In this document: positions 48,040 to 56,326 of the stretch, one piece after another
How positions within the stretch are numbered: the first letter of the stretch is position 1
Layout: each line of letters starts with the position of its first letter
Assembly: GCA_945860135.1 (NCBI GenBank)
Contig: CAMAPK010000007.1
Location: 1 to 64,000 of the forward strand
Direction of reading: 5' to 3'
Length of the DNA: 64,000 nt
DNA from: Nitrosovibrio sp. Nv4
GTDB lineage: Bacteria > Pseudomonadota > Gammaproteobacteria > Burkholderiales > Nitrosomonadaceae
Program-made: the position numbers and the translations under genes
The notes under the pieces: model-generated
The model's database searches: none
Seen by the model: the letters and a program-made list of their open reading frames with translations, nothing else
What the model was told of the DNA's origin: nothing

Positions 48040-49708
48040 GATTGGCCTCCTGTAAGCTGGTTCGCCCTGTCCTGACCATATCCAGGGCTGCTTCACGCAG
48101 GAAGCGGGTGCCGCCCCGCTTTGCGGCCTCTTTTATTCGCCGGATCGGTTCCCGCGCCACGATGAGTTCACGGATTTCGTCATTCAGTATCAGCATTTCC
48201 GCAATTGCATTCCGCCCACGGTAACCGCTGCCACGGCACTGGCCGCATCCTTTGCCGCTACGGAACTGGAAGCTGCCGGCCAATTCCAGACCGATCCCGG
48301 ACTCTTCGATCAACTGGTCATCCGGACGTTCCTCAACTGCACAATGCGTGCACAGCAGACGAATCAGCCTTTGTGCGACAATTCCGTTCAGTGCGGAAAC
48401 GAAACTGTAAGGATCGACTCCCATATGCGCGAAACGCCCGATCACATCGAACACGTTGTTGGCATGAACCGTGGTAAAGACGAGGTGCCCGGTCAGTGCC
48501 GCCTGGATCGCGATCTGCGCGGTTTCGGGATCGCGAATCTCGCCAACCATGATCTTGTCCGGATCGTGACGCAGAATCGAGCGCAAGCCCCGGACAAAGG
48601 TCAATCCCTTCTTCTCGTTGACAGGGATCTGCAACACACCGGGTAACTGGTATTCGATAGGATCCTCGATCGTGATGATCTTGTCGTGACCATGATTGAT
48701 TTCCGAGATCGCAGCATAAAGGGTCGTGGTCTTGCCGCTACCGGTCGGCCCGGTAACCAGCAGCATGCCGTAAGGCTCAGAACTGAGGCGGCGCAAACTC
48801 GTCATCGTGGCCTGGTTGAAACCGAGATAGTTCAGCGTCAACCCCTCGACATGATCGGCCAGGGCCTGCCGGTCAAGAATACGCAGCACTGCATCTTCAC
48901 CAAACATGCTCGGCATGATCGACACGCGAAAATCAATTTCCCGGCCCTGAATTGAAACCTTGAAGCGGCCATCCTGGGGCACGCGGCGCTCAGCAATATC
49001 CAGATCGGACATCACCTTGATGCGGGAAATCACCTGTTCGGCCATGTCTGCGCCCTGCACCACGCCGATCAGCGTCAATACGCCGTCGATGCGGTACTTG
49101 ATCGACAGTGCACCGGTCACCATCTCGAGGTGGATATCGCTTGCCTGCGATTTATGTGCGTCATACAGCGTGGAATGCACCAGCCTCACCACCGGACTGG
49201 TGCCTTCGTTGATCGTCTTCAGCGACAGGTCTTCCACCCCGGTTTGCGCGGTACTGTGTTCCGTGGCGGGCAGCGCGCTGTCCATCGCGCGCATCGATTT
49301 CTCCTGCTGCGCAAAGAAGGCGGCCAGATCGGCTGGATGCGCCAGATGCCAGGTTGCGCCGGCGGCGATATGCTCTTCCGCCCATGACCGCAGGTTGGGT
49401 GAGAACGGATTACCGACGGCAAGAAAGTATTTCCCCTCGCGGCGGAACAGTGCACACTCCTGCTTCACCGCTTCGTTGAAAGGCAATGCATCGAATGCCG
49501 GATCGGATGCTCGCAGATTCTCCATCGTCAACACCGGCATGTGCAGCAGCCGGCCGAGTTCCGCCATCAGTTCGTCCGGTGCATAACCACAGGTTTCTTC
49601 CAGAACATTCATTACCGGAACGCCGCGGTGCGACGCTTCACGCCGCGCCTCGCCAAGCTGCTGCATATCAAGCGGCAATTTTTCCGGTGACTGCATGGTA
49701 GCTTTCAT
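48020..49708 (-). CDS. gspE: Type II secretion ATPase GspE
   Basis: The 562-residue ATPase drives pseudopilus growth. It has the N-terminal MshEN-type domain (about 20-140), Walker A GPTGSGKTT at 320-328, the Asp box TIEDPIEY, Walker B IMVGEIRDPETA and the His box LVFTTVHANN. A four-cysteine zinc site (CTHC and CGQC) lies in the C-domain. The ATG at 49708 is chosen because it lies 8 bases after the gspF stop; the longer frame to 49831 lies inside gspF. Confidence 0.93.
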   Translation of the reverse strand: MKATMQSPEKLPLDMQQLGEARREASHRGVPVMNVLEETCGYAPDELMAELGRLLHMPVLTMENLRASDPAFDALPFNEAVKQECALFRREGKYFLAVGNPFSPNLRSWAEEHIAAGATWHLAHPADLAAFFAQQEKSMRAMDSALPATEHSTAQTGVEDLSLKTINEGTSPVVRLVHSTLYDAHKSQASDIHLEMVTGALSIKYRIDGVLTLIGVVQGADMAEQVISRIKVMSDLDIAERRVPQDGRFKVSIQGREIDFRVSIMPSMFGEDAVLRILDRQALADHVEGLTLNYLGFNQATMTSLRRLSSEPYGMLLVTGPTGSGKTTTLYAAISEINHGHDKIITIEDPIEYQLPGVLQIPVNEKKGLTFVRGLRSILRHDPDKIMVGEIRDPETAQIAIQAALTGHLVFTTVHANNVFDVIGRFAHMGVDPYSFVSALNGIVAQRLIRLLCTHCAVEERPDDQLIEESGIGLELAGSFQFRSGKGCGQCRGSGYRGRNAIAEMLILNDEIRELIVAREPIRRIKEAAKRGGTRFLREAALDMVRTGRTSLQEANRVTVVA

Positions 49709-49716
49709 CGCTTGAC

Positions 49717-50901
49717 TCAATTGATGCTTCCCGCCAGCCCGAATATCGGCATGTACATGAGAATAATGATTCCGCCAATCACGCCGCCAATCACGGCCAT
49801 CAACAATGGCTCGATCAGCTTGGTCATCCACTCGACCCAGCGTGCAATTTCTTCATCATGAAAATTACCAATGCGCTCCATCATTTCCCCCATGAGTCCG
49901 GTTCTTTCTCCGACCCGCAGCATGCGGCTGCCAACTGCGGTAGTCAGTCCTTCCATTTCCATCGCGCTGGAAATCATTTTCCCCTCGCGGATGCTTGCGG
50001 CGGCCGCTTTTACTCTCGGCCGGAAATGAGGCTGCAGCAGACCGCTCACCATTTCCAGTGCTTTTACAATGGGAATGCCGCCACGCAGCAGCATGCCCAA
50101 TGTCCGGTAAAAACGGGCAAGCTGATATACCCGCATGTGCTCGCCGATGGCCGGGATGCGCCATAGTTGTCGCAGCGCTCGCGCCATGAACTGCGGCCGC
50201 GTCACAGCATAGGCGATCAGACATGACGCCATCATTGCGGCGCCTGCCAGCTGCCAGCCGTGCTCATGCACGAAACGGCCCCATTGAATCAGGAGGACAG
50301 AAAGCCAAGGCAGATCCCCTCCAATATCCTCGTAAATGGCGCTGAACTTTGGCACCACGAAAGCCAGCAGAAACAGCGCTACCAGCAGTCCGATCACCAG
50401 CAGCAGCACTGGATATATCGAGGCGCCAATCAATTTCTTGCGCACCAGGTCCATCTGCGTCTGGTAGGCAATAAAACGCGTCAATGCTTCAGGCAAATCA
50501 CCGGTACGCTCGCTCGCGCGCGCAGTCGCCACATACAGCGCCGGGAATACTTGCGGATAAAATTCCAGCGCATGTGAAAAAGTGACGCCTTCATAGATCC
50601 GTGCAAGCAGCCCTTGGATGACGTTGCGCACAGCGGCATCCTGTTCCTTTTCCAGCAGTGTCTCGATGCTCTCCACCAGGCTGAGTCCCGCTGCCAGCAA
50701 GGAAAGCAGCTCTTGGCTGAAATGCGCCAGCGGGAACCGCAGCCTGGCTTTTGGCATCCAACTGGTGAAACTCCGCCGCATGTTCAGTACTATTCCACCC
50801 CGCGCTGCAATCTGCTGGCGGACTTCATCCTCGCTGTCCGCGTCAAGTTCCAGCAATACCGTACCCTGCCCGGAAAGCACAGCTTTCACTTCGTAGCGCA
50901 T
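49717..50901 (-). CDS. gspF: Type II secretion inner-membrane protein GspF
   Basis: The 394-residue protein has two T2SSF domains and three membrane helices (about 165-190, 210-235 and 365-390), with the motifs LARIYEGVTFSHALE and RVGERTGLMGEMMERIGNFHDEEI. GspF is the rotor-like base of the pseudopilus assembly platform and acts with GspE. It lies 6 bases downstream of gspG and 8 bases upstream of gspE. Confidence 0.95.
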   Translation of the reverse strand: MRYEVKAVLSGQGTVLLELDADSEDEVRQQIAARGGIVLNMRRSFTSWMPKARLRFPLAHFSQELLSLLAAGLSLVESIETLLEKEQDAAVRNVIQGLLARIYEGVTFSHALEFYPQVFPALYVATARASERTGDLPEALTRFIAYQTQMDLVRKKLIGASIYPVLLLVIGLLVALFLLAFVVPKFSAIYEDIGGDLPWLSVLLIQWGRFVHEHGWQLAGAAMMASCLIAYAVTRPQFMARALRQLWRIPAIGEHMRVYQLARFYRTLGMLLRGGIPIVKALEMVSGLLQPHFRPRVKAAAASIREGKMISSAMEMEGLTTAVGSRMLRVGERTGLMGEMMERIGNFHDEEIARWVEWMTKLIEPLLMAVIGGVIGGIIILMYMPIFGLAGSIN

Positions 50902-50907
50902 CTCAAC

Positions 50908-51342
50908 CTACCAATTCGTGATATCTGCCGATTCACCCGTGCCACCGAGCTGACCATCCTTACCGTAAGAATACAAATCGAATTCTGTGCGCTCGCCCGG
51001 ATACTTGTAGACATACGGCTTTCCCCAGGGGTCGGGTGGCGCCCCTTTTTTGAGGTAAGGCCCCTGCCATTTTGGTTCATTGGATGGACGCGTCGCCAGG
51101 GCGGCCAATCCTTGCTCAGTAGCCGGGTAATGCCCGGTGTCGAGACGGTATTGATCCAGCGCTTTTTCGAGAGCATCAATTTGAGCCTGGGCTGCTTTGA
51201 CCTCAGATTTACCCACCTGTGAAAAATACTTGGGCGCAACATAGCTGGCCAGCAAACCTATGATGACCATTACCACCAGCAACTCGAGCAGCGTGAAGCC
51301 GCATGACTCTCGTGCGTATTTCTGACTATGCCAGCACTTCAT
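50908..51342 (-). CDS. gspG: Major pseudopilin GspG
   Basis: The 144-residue major pseudopilin has a short leader and the cleavage motif CG-FTLLELLVVMVIIGLLAS with the conserved Glu5 (Glu20 of the precursor). The classic GspG body follows (ALDQYRLDTGHYPATEQGL, PYLKKGAPPDPWGKPYVYK). The calcium-site region is near the C-terminus. It is the first gene of the secretion operon, just below an accessory intergenic region with a tandem repeat. Confidence 0.96.
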   Translation of the reverse strand: MKCWHSQKYARESCGFTLLELLVVMVIIGLLASYVAPKYFSQVGKSEVKAAQAQIDALEKALDQYRLDTGHYPATEQGLAALATRPSNEPKWQGPYLKKGAPPDPWGKPYVYKYPGERTEFDLYSYGKDGQLGGTGESADITNW

Positions 51343-51616
51343 CTTATAACCTTCAGATCAACCCACGGAGTTGCAAAATGACAGGAAGTGTAAGCATTTT
51401 GGATGACAATACGATTACGGAAAGCTGAAAGTGTAAGCATCCTGGATGACAATATGATGACGAAAAATAGAAAGTTTAAGTATCTTGGATGACAATACAA
51501 TGACGGAGAAAGGGCAAAATAACTGAAATGATGGATTCATAGATAGGGTTCTCAGGCTTCACAAGCATTTCTTTGAGAGACAGAACTTTCTGGCGGAATT
51601 CTGCCTGGAGGCTCAA
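51343..51616. other. Upstream region of the secretion operon
   Basis: This 274-base gap ahead of gspG holds the tandem repeat (51388-51516) and the sequence leading into the IS remnant at 51617. I see no convincing -35/-10 pair for gspG. The true promoter may be within the repeats. Confidence 0.4.
51388..51516. repeat. Three tandem copies of a 43-bp repeat
   Basis: Copies start at 51388, 51431 and 51474. Each begins with GTGTAAGCAT or GTTTAAGTAT, continues ..TGGATGACAATA, and ends with an A-rich stretch. Copies differ by several bases, so they are not recent. They lie between the gspG start and an IS remnant and may be part of a mobile-element end or of the gspG promoter region. Confidence 0.8.
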
Positions 51617-51760
51617 ATGAAGAAATCGCGATTTACGGAAAGCCAGATCGTTGTGATATTGCAGGAAGCCGATAGCGGCATTGCAATCAACGTGATCTGG
51701 CGCAAGCACGGGATCGGCTCGGCGACGTATTACAAATAGAAAACGAAGAGCGGCGACAGG
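51617..51760 (+). pseudogene. Remnant of IS3-family transposase OrfA
   Basis: An ATG at 51617 opens a frame MKKSRFTESQIVVILQEAD, then WRKHGIGSATYYK and a TAG at 51737-51739, which in intact IS3 OrfA proteins is Trp (YKWK). The frame continues KTKSGD and stops matching near 51760, at the 3' end of the histidine kinase gene. Only the N-terminal helix-turn-helix part of OrfA remains, and neither OrfB nor a right end is visible. It is a dead fragment of an IS407/IS3-type element. Confidence 0.8.
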
Positions 51761-51762
51761 TA

Positions 51763-53226
51763 CTATCTCTGAAGTTGCTCTGTGAGCTTTCCTGGAACAG
51801 GCTGACTTTCCACTCCCTGGAAAGTGACAAAAAATGTTGTGCCAACGTTGGGCTCGCTTGAAACCTTGATGTGCAGTTTGTTATTTTCCGCAACCGTTTT
51901 GACTATTGATAAGCCTATCCCACTCGATGCCCTGTTGTGCAGCACCGCCCTGGGAGTATAAAAATACTCATCAAAAATATGCGGCAGATCTTTATCTGCA
52001 ATCCCGATCCCATGATCGACGATCATCACAGTCGCAGAAGAGTTCTGTTTATCAACGGTAGCGCTAATCTCCACCGATGCCCCATCATAAGAGTAGGTAA
52101 TCGCATTCAGAATGATATTCTCGAAAAGTATCTCGAACTGATCGGGTATCCCATCGGCAAAAAAATCCTGCATTGCTACTTCAATCTTGATCTGCCGGGA
52201 TTTGGCAAGTGTCTTTAATTTATCAATGCACTTATGAACTACCGCTTCAATGCTGACATGCTCGCGGGTGTTGGTGCTGCGCGCCGCCGCTTTCAGCCGC
52301 TCAAGTCTGAGCACATCCATAATCAGGCTCGCCATACCAGAGGCACGCTTATCGATTTTTACAAGTACATCTTTTATCTCAGGGGAAGCCTCTCCGCAAT
52401 AACCCCCTTTTATCAGGTTGATTTTGCTGCGAATGGCGTCCAGCGGAGCCTTGAGCTGATGCGTCATCAGCACGGCATATTGATCTTTCTCTACCTGCCC
52501 CAGAGTGATCCGCTCGTACGCACCCACGAGGTCGCGTTCATGCGTGCGTACGACAATCGTGAGCCGTGAAACGACATACCAGACAACAATAAACAGCGTA
52601 TCGAGGGTAAACATCCACAACAGAGCCCTGCTCTCCTGCAATTCCTCGGCTGATATGTGGGGATCTGTCGGTGTTGTCAGGAGTAGCTGATAAAACATGG
52701 AATTTTCGATCAGCAAAATAACCGTATACATGCCACAGACCAGGAGCGTGACAATCAGGCTTTCTCTGGTGGAAAAGAAAATGCATGACAAGGCAATATG
52801 CAGCACGTAGAAAAAGGGGGCGGGGGTTGCGGTGCTGCCAACGTAGTGCACCACAATCGACAGGCATAAAAGATCAACAATGATCTGACACCAGATGTTT
52901 ATCGAGGGGGAGTTATACTTGGTCGACTGGCGAAAATCTAAAGCATAGATGTAAGCAATATTGGCAATAAACAATACGACTATTACGACAATCGGCCATC
53001 CCTGTTGATGAGTGATGCCAATTTGGGTGAGTATGTCCGAGAAAACAATCGCCAGTATCTGGAAAAGAAGGAGCGCGCCGATTATTGCCCAGCGAAAGAC
53101 GATAAACCAGCGGGCATTGCCGATTAAGACTTCATCACTGAGTTTCTGGCTGTCTACTCCAGTACCGGACGGCGCAAAGCGATTCTTGGGTGCCTCCCAG
53201 GAAAATTCGGCATCCGCCATGGTCAC
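51763..53226 (-). CDS. Membrane sensor histidine kinase
   Basis: The 487-residue kinase has six predicted membrane helices in the first ~220 residues without a recognised sensing domain, then a HisKA domain with the phospho-acceptor His256 (MTHQLKAPLDAIR) and a catalytic domain with the N box (NIILNAITYS), G1 (DHGIGIADKDLPHIFDEYF) and G2 (GIGLSIVK). It follows a receiver-only regulator by 6 bases, so the two form a two-component pair. The stimulus is unknown. The C-terminus ends 3 bases before an IS remnant. Confidence 0.92.
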   Translation of the reverse strand: MTMADAEFSWEAPKNRFAPSGTGVDSQKLSDEVLIGNARWFIVFRWAIIGALLLFQILAIVFSDILTQIGITHQQGWPIVVIVVLFIANIAYIYALDFRQSTKYNSPSINIWCQIIVDLLCLSIVVHYVGSTATPAPFFYVLHIALSCIFFSTRESLIVTLLVCGMYTVILLIENSMFYQLLLTTPTDPHISAEELQESRALLWMFTLDTLFIVVWYVVSRLTIVVRTHERDLVGAYERITLGQVEKDQYAVLMTHQLKAPLDAIRSKINLIKGGYCGEASPEIKDVLVKIDKRASGMASLIMDVLRLERLKAAARSTNTREHVSIEAVVHKCIDKLKTLAKSRQIKIEVAMQDFFADGIPDQFEILFENIILNAITYSYDGASVEISATVDKQNSSATVMIVDHGIGIADKDLPHIFDEYFYTPRAVLHNRASSGIGLSIVKTVAENNKLHIKVSSEPNVGTTFFVTFQGVESQPVPGKLTEQLQR

Positions 53227-53232
53227 ATTTCT

Positions 53233-53628
53233 TTAGGCGGGACTGGTTTCAGCTTTGACAGTATCCAGGCGACTGCGAATAATCGCTAACAAACTGACAG
53301 GCTCGACTGGCTTCTCAACTATGCAGACCCAGTCATGGGATTCACCACTGAAATAGGGCAGGATCATCTCCCCAAGAGAAGTCAGAAATATCACACGAAT
53401 TCCTGGGAAATGTTTGCGCATTTCTTCATAGGTATCCAACCCCGCATCCATTGACTCGACCATCACGTCAAGAATTGCCAGATCAGGCAGCTCCGTAGCA
53501 TCCTGCAGGGCCTTGAGAAAATCGCTGTGTGTCTCATAGCTGTCGACCGTATATCCGGCAACGCTCAAAATACGCCCGACAGTGTCTCGAATATCTGAAT
53601 CATCTTCGACGTGGGCAATTCGCTGCAT
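53233..53628 (-). CDS. Receiver-domain response regulator paired with the histidine kinase
   Basis: The 131-residue protein is a single CheY-like receiver with acidic pocket Glu8-Asp9-Asp10 (HVEDDSD), phospho-site Asp54 (LAILDVMVES) and the conserved Lys in VEKPVEPVSL. The ATG at 53628 is preferred because AAGGAG lies 6 bases upstream; the GTG before it is only 3 bases from that site. With no DNA-binding domain, it probably acts by contact or in a phosphorelay. It is transcribed ahead of the kinase gene. Confidence 0.92.
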   Translation of the reverse strand: MQRIAHVEDDSDIRDTVGRILSVAGYTVDSYETHSDFLKALQDATELPDLAILDVMVESMDAGLDTYEEMRKHFPGIRVIFLTSLGEMILPYFSGESHDWVCIVEKPVEPVSLLAIIRSRLDTVKAETSPA

Positions 53629-53760
53629 CACATTCTCCTTAACCTGAATCCGGCGGATAGAAATTACGCCATGCTATGCAACCTAACACATGAAGTGTGA
53701 AGAAAGTGTCGCGCGATTGTTAAGAATTCGTGAAGATCGCACTACCGTCGCAACAAGGAT

Positions 53761-54441
53761 TTATATCAGAACCCGTTTCAGCCATGCGCTGATGTCGGCC
53801 ATCTCCTCCACACAAACCGTGTGCGCCATTGGATACTCGTGCCATTCCACTGCATAGCCCGATTCGAGCAACTGCCGTCTTGATGCTGCCGCCAGTGTCA
53901 TCGGAACAATTGGATCTTGACTACCATGTGCCATGAAGATTGATGTGGCGGAATTGACATGATGCGCTTCCGCTGCGAGAGTCTGCTGCAATGGCAGGTA
54001 GCATGACAAAGCCATGATGCCGGCAAGTCTCTCCGGGTAGCGCAAGCCGGTTTGCAGCGCCATCGCACCACCTTGGGAAAAGCCTGCCAACACGATCCGC
54101 TCCGGCGTGATGCCACGTTGCCGCTCCCGTTCAAGCAGCGCCTCGATTGCCCGCTGCGAATCACGCAAACCATCTTCGTCTTCAAGCTGATTGAAATTCA
54201 GATTGAGCACGTCATACCATGCGCGCATCACAAAACCGTTATTGATGCTGACCGGCCGCATCGGGGCATGGGGAAATATAAAACGGATGCGGCTAGCAGA
54301 CGGCAGTTCAAGCTCATCTATGATCGGCACAAAATCATTGCCATCCGCACCAAGACCATGCAGCCACAGGATGGTATGAGTTGGATCATCCCCGTTCTCG
54401 AGTTCGATGGTGGACAGCAGATCAGTGTGGGCAATAGTCAT
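53761..54441 (-). CDS. Carboxylesterase/phospholipase of the alpha/beta hydrolase family
   Basis: The 226-residue protein belongs to the esterase/lysophospholipase group with Ser122 in GFSQGGAM, an Asp near 175 (GSQDPIVP) and a His near 206 (PMAHTVC), a complete triad. The N-terminal LHGLGADGNDF oxyanion region is typical. It is cytoplasmic and could hydrolyse short-chain esters; the natural substrate is unknown. It is divergent from the Tat-exported transglutaminase-like gene, with 77 bases between starts. Confidence 0.9.
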   Translation of the reverse strand: MTIAHTDLLSTIELENGDDPTHTILWLHGLGADGNDFVPIIDELELPSASRIRFIFPHAPMRPVSINNGFVMRAWYDVLNLNFNQLEDEDGLRDSQRAIEALLERERQRGITPERIVLAGFSQGGAMALQTGLRYPERLAGIMALSCYLPLQQTLAAEAHHVNSATSIFMAHGSQDPIVPMTLAAASRRQLLESGYAVEWHEYPMAHTVCVEEMADISAWLKRVLI

Positions 54442-54518
54442 GGGCAGGCGCGATGATTGACTTAATCAGGAGGCGGGATTAGATTTATACATTCTGCTAT
54501 CAGGCTGACAGGTAGATC

Positions 54519-55625
54519 ATGAAACGCAGAGATTTTATCAAACTAGCCGGGGCCGGGGCCAGCGCTGCGTTATTTCCGCTCGCACCATCGGCGTTCAGCC
54601 AGCAAGCCGGCCTGTCACGCTGGAACAGTTACCGTCTGACCTACAAGGTGGATCTTCCTGGCGCAGGGAAAAGAGCGCGCTTATGGCTGCCGTTACCGGA
54701 TACCAACGATACTTCCCATCAGTTTTCCCAAGGCAGCGTGTGGAGCGGCAATACGGAAATAGCCCGATTTGACACCATTGCCGGCACAGCTTCGCCGCTG
54801 TTTTACGCCGAATGGCATGGCAACGGCCCACGCAGTGTGACGGTAAGCAGTGTCGTCAAAACAGCGGATCGCAGCGTCAATTTATACCGTCATTCCGAGC
54901 GTGGCAGTTCCGCCATTCCTGCGGACATAAAGCGCTTCCTGCAGCCAACCAGGGACATGCCGTTGGACGGCATTGTGCGCAAGACCGCTTTATCCATCAG
55001 CAAAGAGACCAACAGCCAGTCGCCACTGAAAACAGCGCGCGCCATTTATGACTGGGTGGTGGACAATTCCTATCGCGATCAGGCAATACGCGGTTGTGGA
55101 CGGGGCGATATCAAGTCCATGCTGGAAAGCGGCAACCTGGGCGGCAAGTGCGCCGACCTCAACGCGCTGTTCGTGGGACTGGCGCGTGCTGCAGGCATTC
55201 CGGCGCGCAGTCATTACGGCATTCGCATCGATGAATCGGCAACACACAAGAGCCTGGGCAAGTTTGGCGATATCAGCAGAGAACAACATTGCCGCGCGGA
55301 ATTTTATCTTGCCGGCCTGGGCTGGATACCGGTCGACCCCGCCGACGTGCATCAGTTCGCGCTGGAGGAAGGATTGTCGCGCGATCATCTTAAAGTGGTC
55401 GCGCTAAGGGAGAAACTGTTTGGTTCCTGGGAGATGAACTGGGTGGCATTTAATCACGGCAGAGACATCACTCTGGCGCGCGACAGCATTGCAGGCACCC
55501 TGCCATTTTTCATGTACCCCCATGCAGAAATTGGTAACCACCAGCAGGACAGCCTGGAACCAGCCGAATTCACTTACAAGATTATCTCAACTGAACTGGT
55601 CGGTACTGGCGCCAAGCTTTCCTAG
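54519..55625 (+). CDS. Tat-exported transglutaminase-like protein
   Basis: The 368-residue protein has a twin-arginine signal (MKRRDFIKLAGAGASAAL) ending about residue 30. The body holds a transglutaminase-like (papain-fold) domain with Cys211 (GGKCADLNALF), His257 (EQHCRAEF) and Asp273 (WIPVDPAD), a complete triad. Such periplasmic proteins act as proteases or amide-bond-forming enzymes; the substrate is unknown. The fold and Tat export suggest it matures with or near a cofactor-binding partner, which is not evident here. It is convergent with darP. Confidence 0.9.
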   Translation: MKRRDFIKLAGAGASAALFPLAPSAFSQQAGLSRWNSYRLTYKVDLPGAGKRARLWLPLPDTNDTSHQFSQGSVWSGNTEIARFDTIAGTASPLFYAEWHGNGPRSVTVSSVVKTADRSVNLYRHSERGSSAIPADIKRFLQPTRDMPLDGIVRKTALSISKETNSQSPLKTARAIYDWVVDNSYRDQAIRGCGRGDIKSMLESGNLGGKCADLNALFVGLARAAGIPARSHYGIRIDESATHKSLGKFGDISREQHCRAEFYLAGLGWIPVDPADVHQFALEEGLSRDHLKVVALREKLFGSWEMNWVAFNHGRDITLARDSIAGTLPFFMYPHAEIGNHQQDSLEPAEFTYKIISTELVGTGAKLS

Positions 55626-55637
55626 CCCTGTCCAGAC

Positions 55638-56177
55638 TCATTCCGCCGCAGCATCGGTCCGCCCGGAAGCCTGCGGGATGATAGCCTGCAACTCATGAAA
55701 TAGCGCACGAAAACTTTTGGGTGGTTTGTTGGCAAGTTTTTCTTTGTGGGCGTTGCGCGTGAGCGTGCGCAAGCGCTGCAGATCAGCCGCAGGATAATCC
55801 CGCCCGAGTTCGGCAAAAGCCTGTTCATCTGCCAGCAGGCGCTCGCGCCAGCGCTCCAGCAGGTGCAGCCATGCGGTGTGTTGCCGAGTTACGCCGCCCC
55901 ATGCGGCAAATTTTTCCCGAATTAACACCGTATCCACTTCGCGCATCAGCTTGCCGATGAATTGCATCTGCCGCCGCCGGGCTTCATGTTTACGCAGCCG
56001 CTTGGCTTCAACGATGGCATCCAGCAGCGCTTCCGGTAAATCAAGCTCGGCCAGTTGCTTGGAATTGAGCTCCACCAGTTGTTCGCCGATGTCCTGCAGT
56101 GCGTGCATTTCCTGCTTGCGGCGCGTCTTGCTGGGCGCGATATCCTGTTCGGGATCATCTTTCAAGTCGTTTTGCAC
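55638..56177 (-). CDS. darP: Ribosome-associated protein DarP (DUF615/YjgA)
   Basis: The 179-residue protein is a helical, highly charged DUF615 protein (EQLVELNSKQLAELDLPEAL, EARRRQMQFIGKLMREVD) known as YjgA or DarP, which assists late 50S assembly. It is divergent from pmbA, as in many betaproteobacteria, where the order pmbA/darP is conserved. Confidence 0.93.
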   Translation of the reverse strand: MQNDLKDDPEQDIAPSKTRRKQEMHALQDIGEQLVELNSKQLAELDLPEALLDAIVEAKRLRKHEARRRQMQFIGKLMREVDTVLIREKFAAWGGVTRQHTAWLHLLERWRERLLADEQAFAELGRDYPAADLQRLRTLTRNAHKEKLANKPPKSFRALFHELQAIIPQASGRTDAAAE

Positions 56178-56326
56178 GATGGCCTGTTTAATGCAGTGTT
56201 AAGAAGCTGCTATCATAGCGCCATTCTACTCATAACCCTATTTGAACCGCCTTCTTCCTGCCTCCCAGACTTGGGAAACATGGTTCGATTTTTTTGGTGC
56301 GTCGCAATTTCCGTGAAACCTACCCC

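Noticed and set aside
51388..51516. Possible CRISPR array
   Set aside because: The three 43-bp units are tandem with no unique spacers between them, and no cas gene is near.
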